Part shown: positions 15,685 through 24,985 of the stretch, one piece after another
How positions within the stretch are numbered: position 1 is the stretch's first letter
How the letters are laid out: every line of letters starts with the position of its first letter
Assembly (NCBI GenBank): GCA_036397875.1
Contig: DASWIC010000138.1
Span: forward strand, 1 to 45,330
Source: SG8-41 sp036397875
Lineage (GTDB): Bacteria > Pseudomonadota > Gammaproteobacteria > Burkholderiales > SG8-41
Direction: 5' to 3'
DNA length: 45,330 nucleotides
Notes under the pieces: model-generated
Databases searched by the model: none
Told to the model about the DNA's origin: nothing
The model's input: the letters and a program-made list of their open reading frames with translations, nothing else
Translations under genes and position numbers: made by a program

Positions 15685-16794
15685 ATGAAGCTCCTTCAGC
15701 TCGAACGCGACGCGCTGCTCAAGCCGCTGCAGGCGGTTACCGGCATCGTGGAGAAGCGTCATACGCTGCCGATCCTCTCGAACGTTCTCATCGAGCGCAA
15801 GCAGGGGAGTCTACTCATGCTCGCGACGGACCTCGAGATCCAGGTGGCAACGCGCACGGAACTCGAAAAGGGGTCGGGAGAAGACGCCGGGCTCACGGTC
15901 TCCGCGCGCAAGCTCCAGGAGATCCTGCGGGCGTTGCCGGAGGGGACCGAGGCGTCGCTTGACGTTCAGAACAACCGGCTCCAGGTGCGTTCCGGCAAGA
16001 GCCGGTTCAACCTCCAGACGTTGCCGGTGGCGGATTTTCCGGCGATGGCTGACCCCGGGGCGCCGCAGGCGAAGGTAGGCATGCCGCAGAAGGCGCTGCG
16101 GGAACTGCTGCTGCTGGTTCAGTTTGCGATGGCGCAGCAGGACATACGTTACTACCTGAATGGGCTGCTCCTGGTGCTGGACGCCGGCCAGGTCAAGGTG
16201 ATCGCCACGGACGGGCACCGGCTGAGCTACGCCGCGCGACCTCTGGGCCAGCAGCAGGACAAACGCGAAGTGATATTGCCGCGCAAAGCGGTGCTGGAGT
16301 TGAGCCGGCTCCTCGCGGACAGCGAGGACGTGGTGACGATCGAGATCTTCGGGAGCATGGTGCGCTTCAGCTTCGCCAGCACCGTACTGACTACCAAGAT
16401 CATTGACGGCAAGTTTCCCGACTACACCCGGGTCGTGCCGACCAACTACCAGAAGCGCTTTTCCATCAAGCGCCAGGAGCTGCTGCAGTCCCTGCAGCGG
16501 GCAGGAATTCTGTCCAACGAGAAGTTCCGCGGCGTGCGCTGGATGGTCGCGGCCAACAGCCTGCGCATATCCTGCACCAACAACGAGCAGGAGGAGGCGC
16601 AGGAGGAGCTGGAGGTCTCATATGGCGGAGAAGCGCTGGATATCGGCTTCAACATCACCTATATCCTGGACGTGCTTAACAACGTGCACAGCGACACGGT
16701 CGAATGCTCGTTTGGTGACGCCAACAGCAGCATGCTGGTCACGGTGCCGGACAATCGCGAGTTCCGCTACGTGGTCATGCCGATGCGTATTTAG
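15685..16794 (+). CDS. dnaN: DNA polymerase III subunit beta (sliding clamp)
   Basis: Ring-shaped processivity clamp for DNA polymerase III. It has 369 residues, normal length, organised as three similar domains. It begins MKLLQLERDALLKPLQAVTG, followed by IVEKRHTLPILSNVLI, the family hallmark. Later blocks are LNGLLLVLDAGQVKVIATDGHRLS and the C-terminal YVVMPMRI, which ends in the usual MPM-R. It starts directly after the AT-rich end of oriC and is followed by gyrB after nine bases. Confidence 0.99.
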   Translation: MKLLQLERDALLKPLQAVTGIVEKRHTLPILSNVLIERKQGSLLMLATDLEIQVATRTELEKGSGEDAGLTVSARKLQEILRALPEGTEASLDVQNNRLQVRSGKSRFNLQTLPVADFPAMADPGAPQAKVGMPQKALRELLLLVQFAMAQQDIRYYLNGLLLVLDAGQVKVIATDGHRLSYAARPLGQQQDKREVILPRKAVLELSRLLADSEDVVTIEIFGSMVRFSFASTVLTTKIIDGKFPDYTRVVPTNYQKRFSIKRQELLQSLQRAGILSNEKFRGVRWMVAANSLRISCTNNEQEEAQEELEVSYGGEALDIGFNITYILDVLNNVHSDTVECSFGDANSSMLVTVPDNREFRYVVMPMRI

Positions 16795-16803
16795 GAGCGA
16801 AGA

Positions 16804-19233
16804 ATGGCAACAGCGGGCGGCGAATCGGAGCACCAGCGAACGGGCGACGACTACGACGCGAGCAGCATCAAGGTCCTCAAGGGCCTGGAGGCCGTGCGCA
16901 AGCGGCCGGGCATGTACATCGGCGACACCAGCGACGGCACCGGCCTGCACCACATGGTGTTCGAGGTGGTGGACAACGCAGTCGACGAGGCGCTTGCCGG
17001 ATACTGCGACGAGATTACCTTAACCATCCATCCCGACAACTCCGTGAGCGTGGTCGACAACGGCCGCGGTATCCCGACGGAGCAGCATCCGGAGGACGAA
17101 CAAGGCCGGTCGAGTGCTGAAGTCGCAATGACCGAGCTCCATGCCGGAGGCAAGTTCGACAACAATTCATACAAGGTGTCCGGCGGCCTGCACGGGGTGG
17201 GCGTGTCCGTTGTCAATGCGCTTTCCGAATGGCTACGCCTCACCATTCGCCGCGACGGCAAGGTGTCCCAGATGGAATTTCGGATGGGCGAGACGGTGGC
17301 GCCCATCAAGGTGACCGGCAGGACCGAGAAACGTGGCACGGAAGTCCACTTCCTGCCGAGCGCGGAGGTCTTCGGCAAGGTCGATTTCCACTACGAGATC
17401 CTGGCGAAGCGCGTGCGCGAGCTGGCCTTTCTCAACAGCGGGTTGCGTATCGTTCTCACCGACCAGCGCAGCGGGAAGGAAGAAAGTTTTTCCTTCACCG
17501 GCGGCATCAAGGGCTTCGTCGAGTACATCAACCGCAGCAGGAACGTGCTGCACTCTAATATTTTTTATGCCAAGGCCGAGAAGGATGAAATCATCGTCGA
17601 GGTGGCGATGCAATGGAACGACTCCTACCAGGAGGAGGTGCAGTGTTTCACCAACAACATCCCGCAGCGGGATGGCGGCACTCACCTCACCGGGTTGCGC
17701 GGCGCCCTGACGCGCACGCTCAACCAGTACATCGAGTCGAGCAAACTGGCCGAAAAGGCGAAGGTGGAAACCAGCGGCGAGGACATGAAGGAAGGGCTGA
17801 CCGCGGTGCTGTCGGTGAAGGTGCCGGAGCCGAAGTTCTCGTCCCAGACCAAGGACAAGCTGGTGTCCTCCGAAGTGCGCCCGGTAGTCGACGAGATCGT
17901 GGCGCAGAAGCTGGGGGAGTTTCTCCTCGAGAAGCCGGGTGACGCGCGCATGATTTGCTCCAAGATCGTGGATGCCGCCCGCGCCCGCGAGGCGGCGCGC
18001 AAGGCGCGCGAGCTCACGCGGCGCAAGGGCGTCCTCGACTCGTTCGGTCTCTCGGGCAAGCTCGCCGACTGCCAGGAGCGCGACCCCTCGCAATGCGAGC
18101 TCTACATCGTCGAGGGGGACTCCGCCGGCGGTTCGGCCAAGCAGGGCCGCGACCGCAAGTTCCAGGCGGTCCTGCCGCTGAAGGGCAAGATCCTGAACGT
18201 CGAGAAGGCGCGCGTCGACAAGGTGCTTTCCTCGCAGGAGATCATCACGCTCATCAGCGTGCTGGGGACGGGGATCGGCGAGGAGTACGCGCCGGAGCGG
18301 CTGCGCTATCACCGCATCATCATCATGACCGACGCCGATGTGGATGGCTCGCACATTCGCACGCTGCTGCTCACTTTCTTCTATCGCCAGATGCGACAGC
18401 TTATCGAGGATGGGCGCATCTATATCGCGCAGCCGCCGCTTTACAAGGCGAAACACGGCAAGGTCGAGCGCTACCTCAAGGACGAGCACGAGTTGAAGGA
18501 GCTCCTGCTCAACCTGGCGCTGTCCGAAGCGGAGCTTCACACCGCCGTCAACGGCCAGACGCTGAGCAAGGACGCGCTGGAAAAGGTCGCCAAGGAGTAT
18601 TTGCTCGCGGAGGCGGTGATCGAGCGGCTGAGCCGCCTGATCGACGAGGGCGTGCTGCACGCGCTGCTGCGCCAGCCGTTGCCCCTCGATCTCGCGGATG
18701 AAGCGGCGGCGCGCAAGAGCGCCGCCGCGCTCCACGCGCTGGTGGCGCCGTTGGGCATGAAGGGGGAAATGAAGTACGACGACAAGACCGAGCGCAACGT
18801 GCTGGTGGTGAGCCGCACGCAGCATGGCATCGTGCGCGACAGCCAAATCGACGCCGATTTCCTGCAGAGCGGCGACTACGCGCAGATCAAGCGCACCGCC
18901 CAGGTGCTGCAGGGTCTGCTTGCGGACGGGGCGTACGTCAAGCGCGGCGACCAGCAGCAGCCGGTCCGCGAGTTCCGCGAGGCGATCGACTGGCTGCTCG
19001 GAGAGGCCAAGCGCGTCGTCGCCATCCAGCGCTACAAGGGGCTGGGCGAAATGAACCCGGAGCAGCTATGGGAGACCACGATGAATCCCGCGACCCGGCG
19101 GCTGCTCAAGGCGCAGATCGAGGATGCGATCAGCGCCGGGGAGATCTTCTCGACGCTGATGGGCGACGAAGTCGAGCCACGGCGTCAGTTCATCGAAACG
19201 AACGCGCTCGGCGCGCGTAACCTCGACATCTAG
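16804..19233 (+). CDS. gyrB: DNA gyrase subunit B
   Basis: ATPase subunit of gyrase, which introduces negative supercoils with GyrA. It has 809 residues, the long Gram-negative form with the extra insert in the TOPRIM half. The GHKL ATPase has Glu54 in VFEVVDNAVDEAL, VVDNGRGIP at about 83-91 and GGLHGVGVS at 127-135. The TOPRIM metal site is EGDSAGGSA from residue 437 and DADVDG from 510. The C-terminus ends EVEPRRQFIETNALGARNLDI, as expected. A GGAG-like site precedes the ATG. Together dnaA-dnaN-gyrB may form one transcription unit. Confidence 0.99.
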   Translation: MATAGGESEHQRTGDDYDASSIKVLKGLEAVRKRPGMYIGDTSDGTGLHHMVFEVVDNAVDEALAGYCDEITLTIHPDNSVSVVDNGRGIPTEQHPEDEQGRSSAEVAMTELHAGGKFDNNSYKVSGGLHGVGVSVVNALSEWLRLTIRRDGKVSQMEFRMGETVAPIKVTGRTEKRGTEVHFLPSAEVFGKVDFHYEILAKRVRELAFLNSGLRIVLTDQRSGKEESFSFTGGIKGFVEYINRSRNVLHSNIFYAKAEKDEIIVEVAMQWNDSYQEEVQCFTNNIPQRDGGTHLTGLRGALTRTLNQYIESSKLAEKAKVETSGEDMKEGLTAVLSVKVPEPKFSSQTKDKLVSSEVRPVVDEIVAQKLGEFLLEKPGDARMICSKIVDAARAREAARKARELTRRKGVLDSFGLSGKLADCQERDPSQCELYIVEGDSAGGSAKQGRDRKFQAVLPLKGKILNVEKARVDKVLSSQEIITLISVLGTGIGEEYAPERLRYHRIIIMTDADVDGSHIRTLLLTFFYRQMRQLIEDGRIYIAQPPLYKAKHGKVERYLKDEHELKELLLNLALSEAELHTAVNGQTLSKDALEKVAKEYLLAEAVIERLSRLIDEGVLHALLRQPLPLDLADEAAARKSAAALHALVAPLGMKGEMKYDDKTERNVLVVSRTQHGIVRDSQIDADFLQSGDYAQIKRTAQVLQGLLADGAYVKRGDQQQPVREFREAIDWLLGEAKRVVAIQRYKGLGEMNPEQLWETTMNPATRRLLKAQIEDAISAGEIFSTLMGDEVEPRRQFIETNALGARNLDI

Positions 19234-19239
19234 CCGGCT

Positions 19240-19258
19240 GCGCGCCCGGCGGGCGCGC
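19240..19258. terminator. GC hairpin between convergent gyrB and topB
   Basis: GCGCGCCC (19240-19247) and GGGCGCGC (19251-19258) form a perfect eight-pair stem with a three-base loop GGC. It sits in the 46-base space between the gyrB and topB stops, where a shared terminator would be expected. It lacks a T-tract on either side, so it is not a textbook intrinsic terminator. Confidence 0.5.
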
Positions 19259-19279
19259 CTGATCGCCGGCCGAGCCGTT

Positions 19280-21877
19280 TCAGGACTTCTTGCGCCGCGC
19301 TGGCGCCTTGCGGGCAGAGGCTGCGGGGGTTTGGTGCCGGGCCGGGGTCTTCCCTTTCCCGGGTGCGCGCGGCTGGCGCGCTGGGGCCGGCGGGCGTGCC
19401 GGCTCGACTGCCGCGGCTGCCGCTTTCCGCGGGACCTGCCGCGGCGCGCGCGCCTCGAACTCGAAACCGACCTTGCCTTCCGGAGTCTTGACCAGAAAAG
19501 CCTTGAACCGCCGCCCCTTTCTCGAGATAAATTGCGTGAGGAGATCGGTGCGGCCGGTGGCGAGCAGTTTTTCCATCTGCGCGCGTTCCACCGGTTGCTG
19601 GAGGATCATCTTGCCGGAGCGGAAATCGCAGCTGCGCTCCGGGCCGACCGCCTTTTCGCAGACATAGACGGCGCCGTACTCGAACACGCGCGCGCGGCAC
19701 TTGGGGCAGGCGCCCACGCTTTCCTGGCTGCTGAAATCGGGGGGGTTCTGCGCCTCTTCGTCGAGCCGGGCCTGTCCGAAATCGAATTCGAGCTTCAGGT
19801 CTGGGCTCAGCCGGATGCCCGCGGAGAATGGCTTGCCGGCACGGCTGCGAAAGCCGGTGAGCGGTCCCACGAAGCGGCGGGTAATGAGTTTCGCGATTTC
19901 CTCCGGCGCCCAGTCCCGGCCCGATAGCACGACCCACAGCGCGAAATCGCAGTTCTGGCACTGGAACTTGCGGTAGTTCTCCTGGATCACGCCCCCGCAT
20001 TTGGGACAGGGCGCCTCGACCGTGGCGTAGGCTTCATCCGGGATGTCGCCGTTCTTGATGCGCGCCACGAGATCCCGCGTCACTTGCTCGATGTGATCCA
20101 TGAAGACCTCGCGCTGGAGCTTGCCCGTTTCCATGAGCTTGAGCTTGTATTCCCAGTCCCCGGTCAGCTCGGGCGAGGTGATCTCCGTGACGCCGAAGTG
20201 GTGGAGCGCAAGCAGGAGCCGGAACGCTTTCCAGGTGGGCTTGAGTTCCCGGCCCTCGCGGTGGACGTATTTCTCCTGGATGAGCCCTTCGATGACGGCC
20301 GCGCGCGTGGCGGGTGTGCCGAGCCCCTTGGCTTCCATGGCTGCGCGCAGCTCGTCATCCTCGACCAGCTTGCCGGCGCCCTCCATGGCGGAGAGCAGCG
20401 TCGCTTCCGAATAGCGCGGCGGGGGCCTGGTCTGGTTGGCCACGGCATTCACTTCCAGCGCGGCGACTTTTTCCCCCGCGGCGACGGCCGGCAGGTTCTG
20501 GGACTCTTCCTGTGCGGTGCGGCCGTATATCGCGAGCCAGCCCGGCTTCTGCAGGATGCGGCCTTCCGTCTTGAACTGATGCTCGCCGAGCCGGGTGATG
20601 CGCGTGGTCTGCAAGTACTCCGCCGCGGGATGGAATACCGCGAGGAAGCGCCGCACCACGAGGTCGTAGAGCTTGTGCTCGATCTCGTTCAGGTGCCTGG
20701 GCGGCTGCAGCGTGGGGATGATCGCGAAATGATCGCTGATCTTCGAGTTATCGAAAATGCGCCGGTTCGGTTTCACCCAGCCGTTTTTCAGGACGTTCCT
20801 CGCGAACGGCGCGTAGTCGCGGATACCGCCGAGCATGTCCATCGCCTTCTTGACGGTGGCCAGGTAGTCCTCGGGCAAGGCGCGCGCGTCGGTCCGCGGG
20901 TAGGTGAGAACCTTGTGCTTTTCGTAGAGCGACTGGGCAAGAGAGAGCGTGGTTCGCGCGGAAAAGCCGAAGCGCCCGTTGGCCTCACGCTGCAGGCTGG
21001 TGAGGTCGAACAACAAGGGCGAGAGCTGTGTCGCCGGTCTAGTGTCGTCGGTGACGGTGCCGGTCTGGCCGTTGCAGGCTGCGGCGACCGCCTCCGCCTC
21101 GGCCGCGCTCCAGAGCCGCTCGGCCTTGCGCTCGGCGTCTTCGTTCTTCTTGAATTCGGGATCGATCCAGCGCCCGGGGTACTCGCCCGCTTTGGCTCCG
21201 AAGCGCGCGTGTACCTCCCAGTAATCGCGTGGCGTGAAGGCCCGGATGGCCTCCTCGCGCTCGACCAGAATGGCGAGCGTCGGCGTCTGCACGCGGCCGA
21301 CCGTGGTGAGGTAGAAACCGCCCTCCTTCGAATTGAAGGCGGTCATCGCGCGCGTGCCGTTGATGCCGACGAGCCAGTCCGCCTCGGAGCGACATTTCGC
21401 GGCATCGGCAAGCGGCAGCAGCTCGCGGTCCGGCCGCAGGCCCTCGAAGCCCTCGCGAATGGCCGTGGGCGTCATCGATTGGAGCCACAGGCGCTGAATC
21501 GGCTTTTTCGCCCGCGCGTGCTGCACGATGTAGCGGAAGATGAGCTCGCCCTCGCGGCCGGCGTCGCAGGCGTTGATGAGGCCGGTGACGTCCTTGCGCT
21601 TGATCAGGCGCAATAGCAGGTGGAGGCGGCTTTCGCTCCTCTCGATCGGCAGGAGCTCAAAGCGGGGCGGGATCACGGGCAGGTGCGCGAACGACCATTT
21701 GCCGCGCTTCACTTCGTATTCCTGCGGCACGGCGAGCTCGAGCAGGTGCCCGACCGCGGAGGAGAGCACGTAGCCGCTGTTCTCGTAGTAATCGCCGTGA
21801 CGCGAGAAGCCGCCGAGCGCGCGCGCGATGTCCGCGGCCACCGAAGGCTTCTCAGCGATGATCAGTTGTTTGCTCAT
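19280..21877 (-). CDS. topB: DNA topoisomerase III (type IA)
   Basis: Type IA topoisomerase that cuts one strand and can decatenate DNA. From the ATG at 21877 it has 865 residues, starting MSKQLIIAEKPSVAADIARA (TOPRIM). The acidic site NACDAGREGELIFRY is present. The active-site tyrosine is Tyr326 in KVLTYPRTDARALPEDY. The C-terminal third has two zinc-ribbon segments (CPKCGG...CQNC and CPKCRA...) and a lysine/alanine/proline-rich tail that probably binds DNA. The frame extends to 21946, but that adds a non-conserved tail. Its transcription opposes the fork, unlike most genes here. Confidence 0.96.
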   Translation of the reverse strand: MSKQLIIAEKPSVAADIARALGGFSRHGDYYENSGYVLSSAVGHLLELAVPQEYEVKRGKWSFAHLPVIPPRFELLPIERSESRLHLLLRLIKRKDVTGLINACDAGREGELIFRYIVQHARAKKPIQRLWLQSMTPTAIREGFEGLRPDRELLPLADAAKCRSEADWLVGINGTRAMTAFNSKEGGFYLTTVGRVQTPTLAILVEREEAIRAFTPRDYWEVHARFGAKAGEYPGRWIDPEFKKNEDAERKAERLWSAAEAEAVAAACNGQTGTVTDDTRPATQLSPLLFDLTSLQREANGRFGFSARTTLSLAQSLYEKHKVLTYPRTDARALPEDYLATVKKAMDMLGGIRDYAPFARNVLKNGWVKPNRRIFDNSKISDHFAIIPTLQPPRHLNEIEHKLYDLVVRRFLAVFHPAAEYLQTTRITRLGEHQFKTEGRILQKPGWLAIYGRTAQEESQNLPAVAAGEKVAALEVNAVANQTRPPPRYSEATLLSAMEGAGKLVEDDELRAAMEAKGLGTPATRAAVIEGLIQEKYVHREGRELKPTWKAFRLLLALHHFGVTEITSPELTGDWEYKLKLMETGKLQREVFMDHIEQVTRDLVARIKNGDIPDEAYATVEAPCPKCGGVIQENYRKFQCQNCDFALWVVLSGRDWAPEEIAKLITRRFVGPLTGFRSRAGKPFSAGIRLSPDLKLEFDFGQARLDEEAQNPPDFSSQESVGACPKCRARVFEYGAVYVCEKAVGPERSCDFRSGKMILQQPVERAQMEKLLATGRTDLLTQFISRKGRRFKAFLVKTPEGKVGFEFEARAPRQVPRKAAAAAVEPARPPAPARQPRAPGKGKTPARHQTPAASARKAPARRKKS

Positions 21878-21975
21878 CCGCGCGCCGCGGGGTAGGCGAG
21901 TCAAAAAATAGCGCCAGATGATAAGAACAAAAATTTCCCCGCGCAAGCGTGGCGTGACCTGCGCCGCCCGGACAA

Positions 21976-23064
21976 CTAGCGCCGCACGCGCTGGATGAGG
22001 CCGCCGGGGAGTTGTGCGACATGCCCCTCGATTTCAAGCTGGGTGAGCAGCGCCGCGAGCTCCGGGGGCTGCAGGCGGGAGCGCGCCGCAAGCGTATCGC
22101 GGTCACAGGAATCGTCCCCGAGCGCGTCGAGAAGGCGGCGCGCAACCGGATCCGTCGCTGCGGCGGGAAGCGCGGCGGCAGTGGCGGGGGCGGGAAGCTG
22201 CAGCTCCTCCAGAATGTCGCGGGCGCTCTCGACGAGCTTCGCGCCGTGCTTGATCAGCGCGTGGCAGCCTTTGGCCAGCGGCGAGTGGATCGAGCCGGGT
22301 ATGGCGAACACCTCCCTGCCCTGCTCGGCCGCGAGGCGCGCGGTGATGAGCGAGCCGCTGTCCGCCGCCGCTTCCACCACCAGGCAGCCCAGCGCGAGGC
22401 CGCTGATGAGGCGGTTGCGGCGCGGAAAATTCCCCGCCAAGGCCTTGGTTCCCAGCGCGAATTCGGACACCAGCGCGCCGCGTTTGGCGAGCTCGTGCGC
22501 GAGCGCGCGGTTGCGGGCGGGGTAGACGATATCGACGCCGGTGCCGAGAACCGCGACGCTGCTGGCGACGCCGGCGAGCCCTCCGCGATGCGCTGCCGTG
22601 TCAGCGCCCAGGGCAAGCCCGCTCACGATCGTCAGTCCGGCATCGGAGAGCGTTTTCGCGAAGGCCTCGGCATTGGCCATGCCTTGCGCGGTTGCATTGC
22701 GGCTGCCGACGATGGCGAGCGAGGGATGGGCCAGCCACTCGGCGCGCCCTTTGACGTAGAGCAGCGGCGGCGGGTCGGGAATCTGCAGCAGACGGGGTGG
22801 GTAGTCGCGGTCGGCGAGGGTGACGACACAGTTGGCGGGGTCCTCGAGCCATTTCCCCGCTGCGGCCAGGGCGTCCGTGGCGTCGCCCTGCAGGATGGCG
22901 GCGGCGGTGGCATCGGCCACGTGCTGCGCGAGCGCGCGGCGACTCGCGGCCAGCACGCGAGCGGGGTCACCGAAGGCCGTGAGCAGGCGCCGCAGCCCAG
23001 CGCCGCTCAATCCGGGCGTGAGGCTTAATCTGAGCCAGGCAGCGAGGTCCGGGTCGAGCGGCAT
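21976..23064 (-). CDS. dprA: DNA-processing protein DprA
   Basis: Binds incoming single-stranded DNA and loads RecA during natural transformation. It has 362 residues. The N-terminal SAM-like region is followed by the extended Rossmann fold. GSRNA is at 120-124, then VSGLALGADTAAHRGGL, VLGTGVDIVYPARN and the conserved PRRNRLISGL at 214-223. The C-terminal winged-helix (about 300-355) is present. In related genomes a small smg (DUF494) gene often lies between dprA and the topoisomerase gene; only a 98-base gap is seen here. Full transformation capacity cannot be judged from this gene alone. Confidence 0.96.
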   Translation of the reverse strand: MPLDPDLAAWLRLSLTPGLSGAGLRRLLTAFGDPARVLAASRRALAQHVADATAAAILQGDATDALAAAGKWLEDPANCVVTLADRDYPPRLLQIPDPPPLLYVKGRAEWLAHPSLAIVGSRNATAQGMANAEAFAKTLSDAGLTIVSGLALGADTAAHRGGLAGVASSVAVLGTGVDIVYPARNRALAHELAKRGALVSEFALGTKALAGNFPRRNRLISGLALGCLVVEAAADSGSLITARLAAEQGREVFAIPGSIHSPLAKGCHALIKHGAKLVESARDILEELQLPAPATAAALPAAATDPVARRLLDALGDDSCDRDTLAARSRLQPPELAALLTQLEIEGHVAQLPGGLIQRVRR

Positions 23065-23116
23065 GCGGCGGTAGCCAGGGCTGCCGCCCGCCGCATCCGT
23101 GCGGCGCCCGGCGGGA

Positions 23117-24343
23117 TCAGGGATTGGTGACGACGTCGTTGACTGCGACCGGACGCGAGGCCTGCATCACAAGCCCGAATGCGGCGCGGTCGAAGGTGCG
23201 GAACACCATGACCAGCCCGAAGCGCTCGTCCGGCAACCTGGCGGCGTCCTCCTCGGTGATGCGCCGGCCGCGCTCGTAGAGCGGCGCGTCGCGCGGCGGG
23301 AGCCCCGCGTCGTAATAGGCCCGCGGCGAGTCATCCATGGTGATTCCCTGCGCGCCATAGAGGGGGGCCATGCGTGATCCGAAGGTGAGCGTGCTTTGAC
23401 TGCGGTAGATCGCGAGGACGTGCCCCACCTCGAGGCCGTCCTTCGAGCCCTTGGACAAAGCGACGATGCCGGTCGGCCCGGTTTCGCCCAGATTGCCGTA
23501 GGTCGACATGACGCGTCCTCGCACCGGCCGCCAAGGCGCGCGCGGGACGTATGCGAACGTCGGTATTTGCTTCGCGGCGGGCAGTAGGCGGTCGCCGGCG
23601 TAGATTTCCTGCGGGGACTTGATGACCTCGATCGTGGCCGGCTCCCCGCGGCGGATTACCCGCGCTTCGCCGAGGTAGACCGCCTGGTAGCCAAGCGTTT
23701 CGGAAGTTTCGGGGTCGATCAGCGCATCGCCGCGGCGGAAGACCTGCCAGGACAGACCCTTGTCCGGATCAATGCCCTCGACGTACGCAATGCTGCCGGC
23801 GCCGATCACAACGCGGTTCTCCTGCGTGGCAAGAATGCGGGGCGCGCTGTCGAGCTCGTCTTGTCCGACCACCAGCGGCCGGGACAGGAAGGGCTCGATC
23901 ACCGACGGTGGAATGGCGGGGATCGCTTTATCCGCAAGCGGCTCCGCCCGCAACCTGGGCGAGAGCTTCACCGTATCTCGCGGCGCCGCTGCTGGTGCCG
24001 GGGCGGCCGCAGCAGCTGCGGCGGCGGCGGCCGCAACGGCCGCCGGGTCATCGGCCCGCAGCAGCCGCAGCCGGACCTCGGCACCCGTGCGATCGAGAAC
24101 GATCACGTCGCCGGGGAAGATGCGGTGGGGGTTCCTGAGCTGCTCCTGGTTCATCCGCCACAACTCGGGCCATTTCCAGACGTCCTTGAGAAAGCGCCCG
24201 GATATGCCCCACAAGGTGTCACCGGGAACGACGATGTACTGGTCGGGAGCCCCTTCCTGAAGCGCACTGGCATCGGCGGCCCAGGCGGGCGCCGGCGCAA
24301 GCGGAGTCATCAGCAAAATCAGGGATATAATTGCTTTACGCAT
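23117..24343 (-). CDS. LysM domain-containing exported protein
   Basis: Probable periplasmic or cell-envelope protein of 408 residues. It has a signal peptide (residues 1-22, ending PAWA). One LysM motif covers about residues 35-84, with YIVVPGDTLWGISGRFL and NPHRIFPGDVIVL; LysM binds N-acetylglucosamine glycans such as peptidoglycan. An alanine-rich run at about 101-122 follows, then a long domain without catalytic motifs that I recognise. The ATG is preceded by GGGGGCG. It is divergent from def, a common betaproteobacterial layout with dprA downstream. The precise role is unknown. Confidence 0.9.
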   Translation of the reverse strand: MRKAIISLILLMTPLAPAPAWAADASALQEGAPDQYIVVPGDTLWGISGRFLKDVWKWPELWRMNQEQLRNPHRIFPGDVIVLDRTGAEVRLRLLRADDPAAVAAAAAAAAAAAPAPAAAPRDTVKLSPRLRAEPLADKAIPAIPPSVIEPFLSRPLVVGQDELDSAPRILATQENRVVIGAGSIAYVEGIDPDKGLSWQVFRRGDALIDPETSETLGYQAVYLGEARVIRRGEPATIEVIKSPQEIYAGDRLLPAAKQIPTFAYVPRAPWRPVRGRVMSTYGNLGETGPTGIVALSKGSKDGLEVGHVLAIYRSQSTLTFGSRMAPLYGAQGITMDDSPRAYYDAGLPPRDAPLYERGRRITEEDAARLPDERFGLVMVFRTFDRAAFGLVMQASRPVAVNDVVTNP

Positions 24344-24370
24344 GTCACGCCCCCAAATGACAGACTAAGA

Positions 24371-24398
24371 GGCGCAGCCCCGATGACGGAACTGCGCC
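24371..24398. other. Small inverted repeat in the LysM-def divergent region
   Basis: GGCGCAG (24371-24377) pairs with CTGCGCC (24392-24398) across a 14-base loop. It lies in the 107-base region between the divergent LysM gene and def, where both promoters must be. It could be an operator or chance; no clear -35/-10 pair with good spacing was found there. Confidence 0.3.
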
Positions 24399-24450
24399 CG
24401 AGAGTTTGGATTAAATTCTGCATCTAGCTGGTTAAATTCGCAAGCTTTTT

Positions 24451-24981
24451 ATGGCTTTACTAACGATCCTGCAGTATCCCGACCCGAGGCTCCACAAGCG
24501 GGCTTCGAGGGTTGAAGCGGTCTCAGACGACATTCGCAAATTAATCAAGGACATGGCTGAGACCATGTATGCCGCGCCGGGGGTTGGCCTGGCTGCAACA
24601 CAAGTCAACGTGCACTTGCGCGTCATCGTGATCGATGTCGCGGAATCGCATGACCAGTTGCGGGTGTTCATCAACCCGAAGCTCGTCGCCGCCAGCGGCA
24701 GCGCCGATATCGAAGAAGGTTGCCTCTCGGTGCCCGGGGTGTACGAAAAGGTGCGCCGCGCCGAGCGCATTACGGTGCGCGCGCTGAATGCCGACGGCGA
24801 ACCCTTCACCCTGGAGGCCGACGGCGTGCTCGCGGTGTGCATCCAGCACGAGATGGATCACCTGGAGGGCAAGGTATTCGTCGAGAAGCTCTCGCGACTA
24901 AAGCAAGGCCGCATTCTTGCCCGGTTCCGAAAGCAGGAGCGGCGAACGATGGAGCCCGACGCCCGGCGACTCGTACTGTGA
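24451..24981 (+). CDS. def: Peptide deformylase
   Basis: Iron/zinc metalloprotease that removes the N-formyl group from new proteins. It has 176 residues. All three motifs are present: GVGLAATQ at 44-51, EGCLSVPG with the metal-binding Cys91, and QHEMDHLEGK with His133, Glu134 and His137. The ribosome binding site is poor (AAGC only). It is followed after four bases by fmt, whose product adds the formyl group that this enzyme removes. Confidence 0.99.
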   Translation: MALLTILQYPDPRLHKRASRVEAVSDDIRKLIKDMAETMYAAPGVGLAATQVNVHLRVIVIDVAESHDQLRVFINPKLVAASGSADIEEGCLSVPGVYEKVRRAERITVRALNADGEPFTLEADGVLAVCIQHEMDHLEGKVFVEKLSRLKQGRILARFRKQERRTMEPDARRLVL

Positions 24982-24985
24982 TTCC

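Noticed and set aside
17233..18846. Minus-strand frame of 537 codons opposite gyrB
   Set aside because: Antisense shadow of gyrB; low-complexity composition and no recognisable motif.
20084..21616. Plus-strand frame of 510 codons opposite topB
   Set aside because: Antisense shadow; topB has intact TOPRIM, active-site tyrosine and zinc ribbons on the other strand.
24406..24437. Possible def promoter (TTGGAT ... TTAAAT)
   Set aside because: Spacing of 20 bases and weak hexamers; not enough to call.
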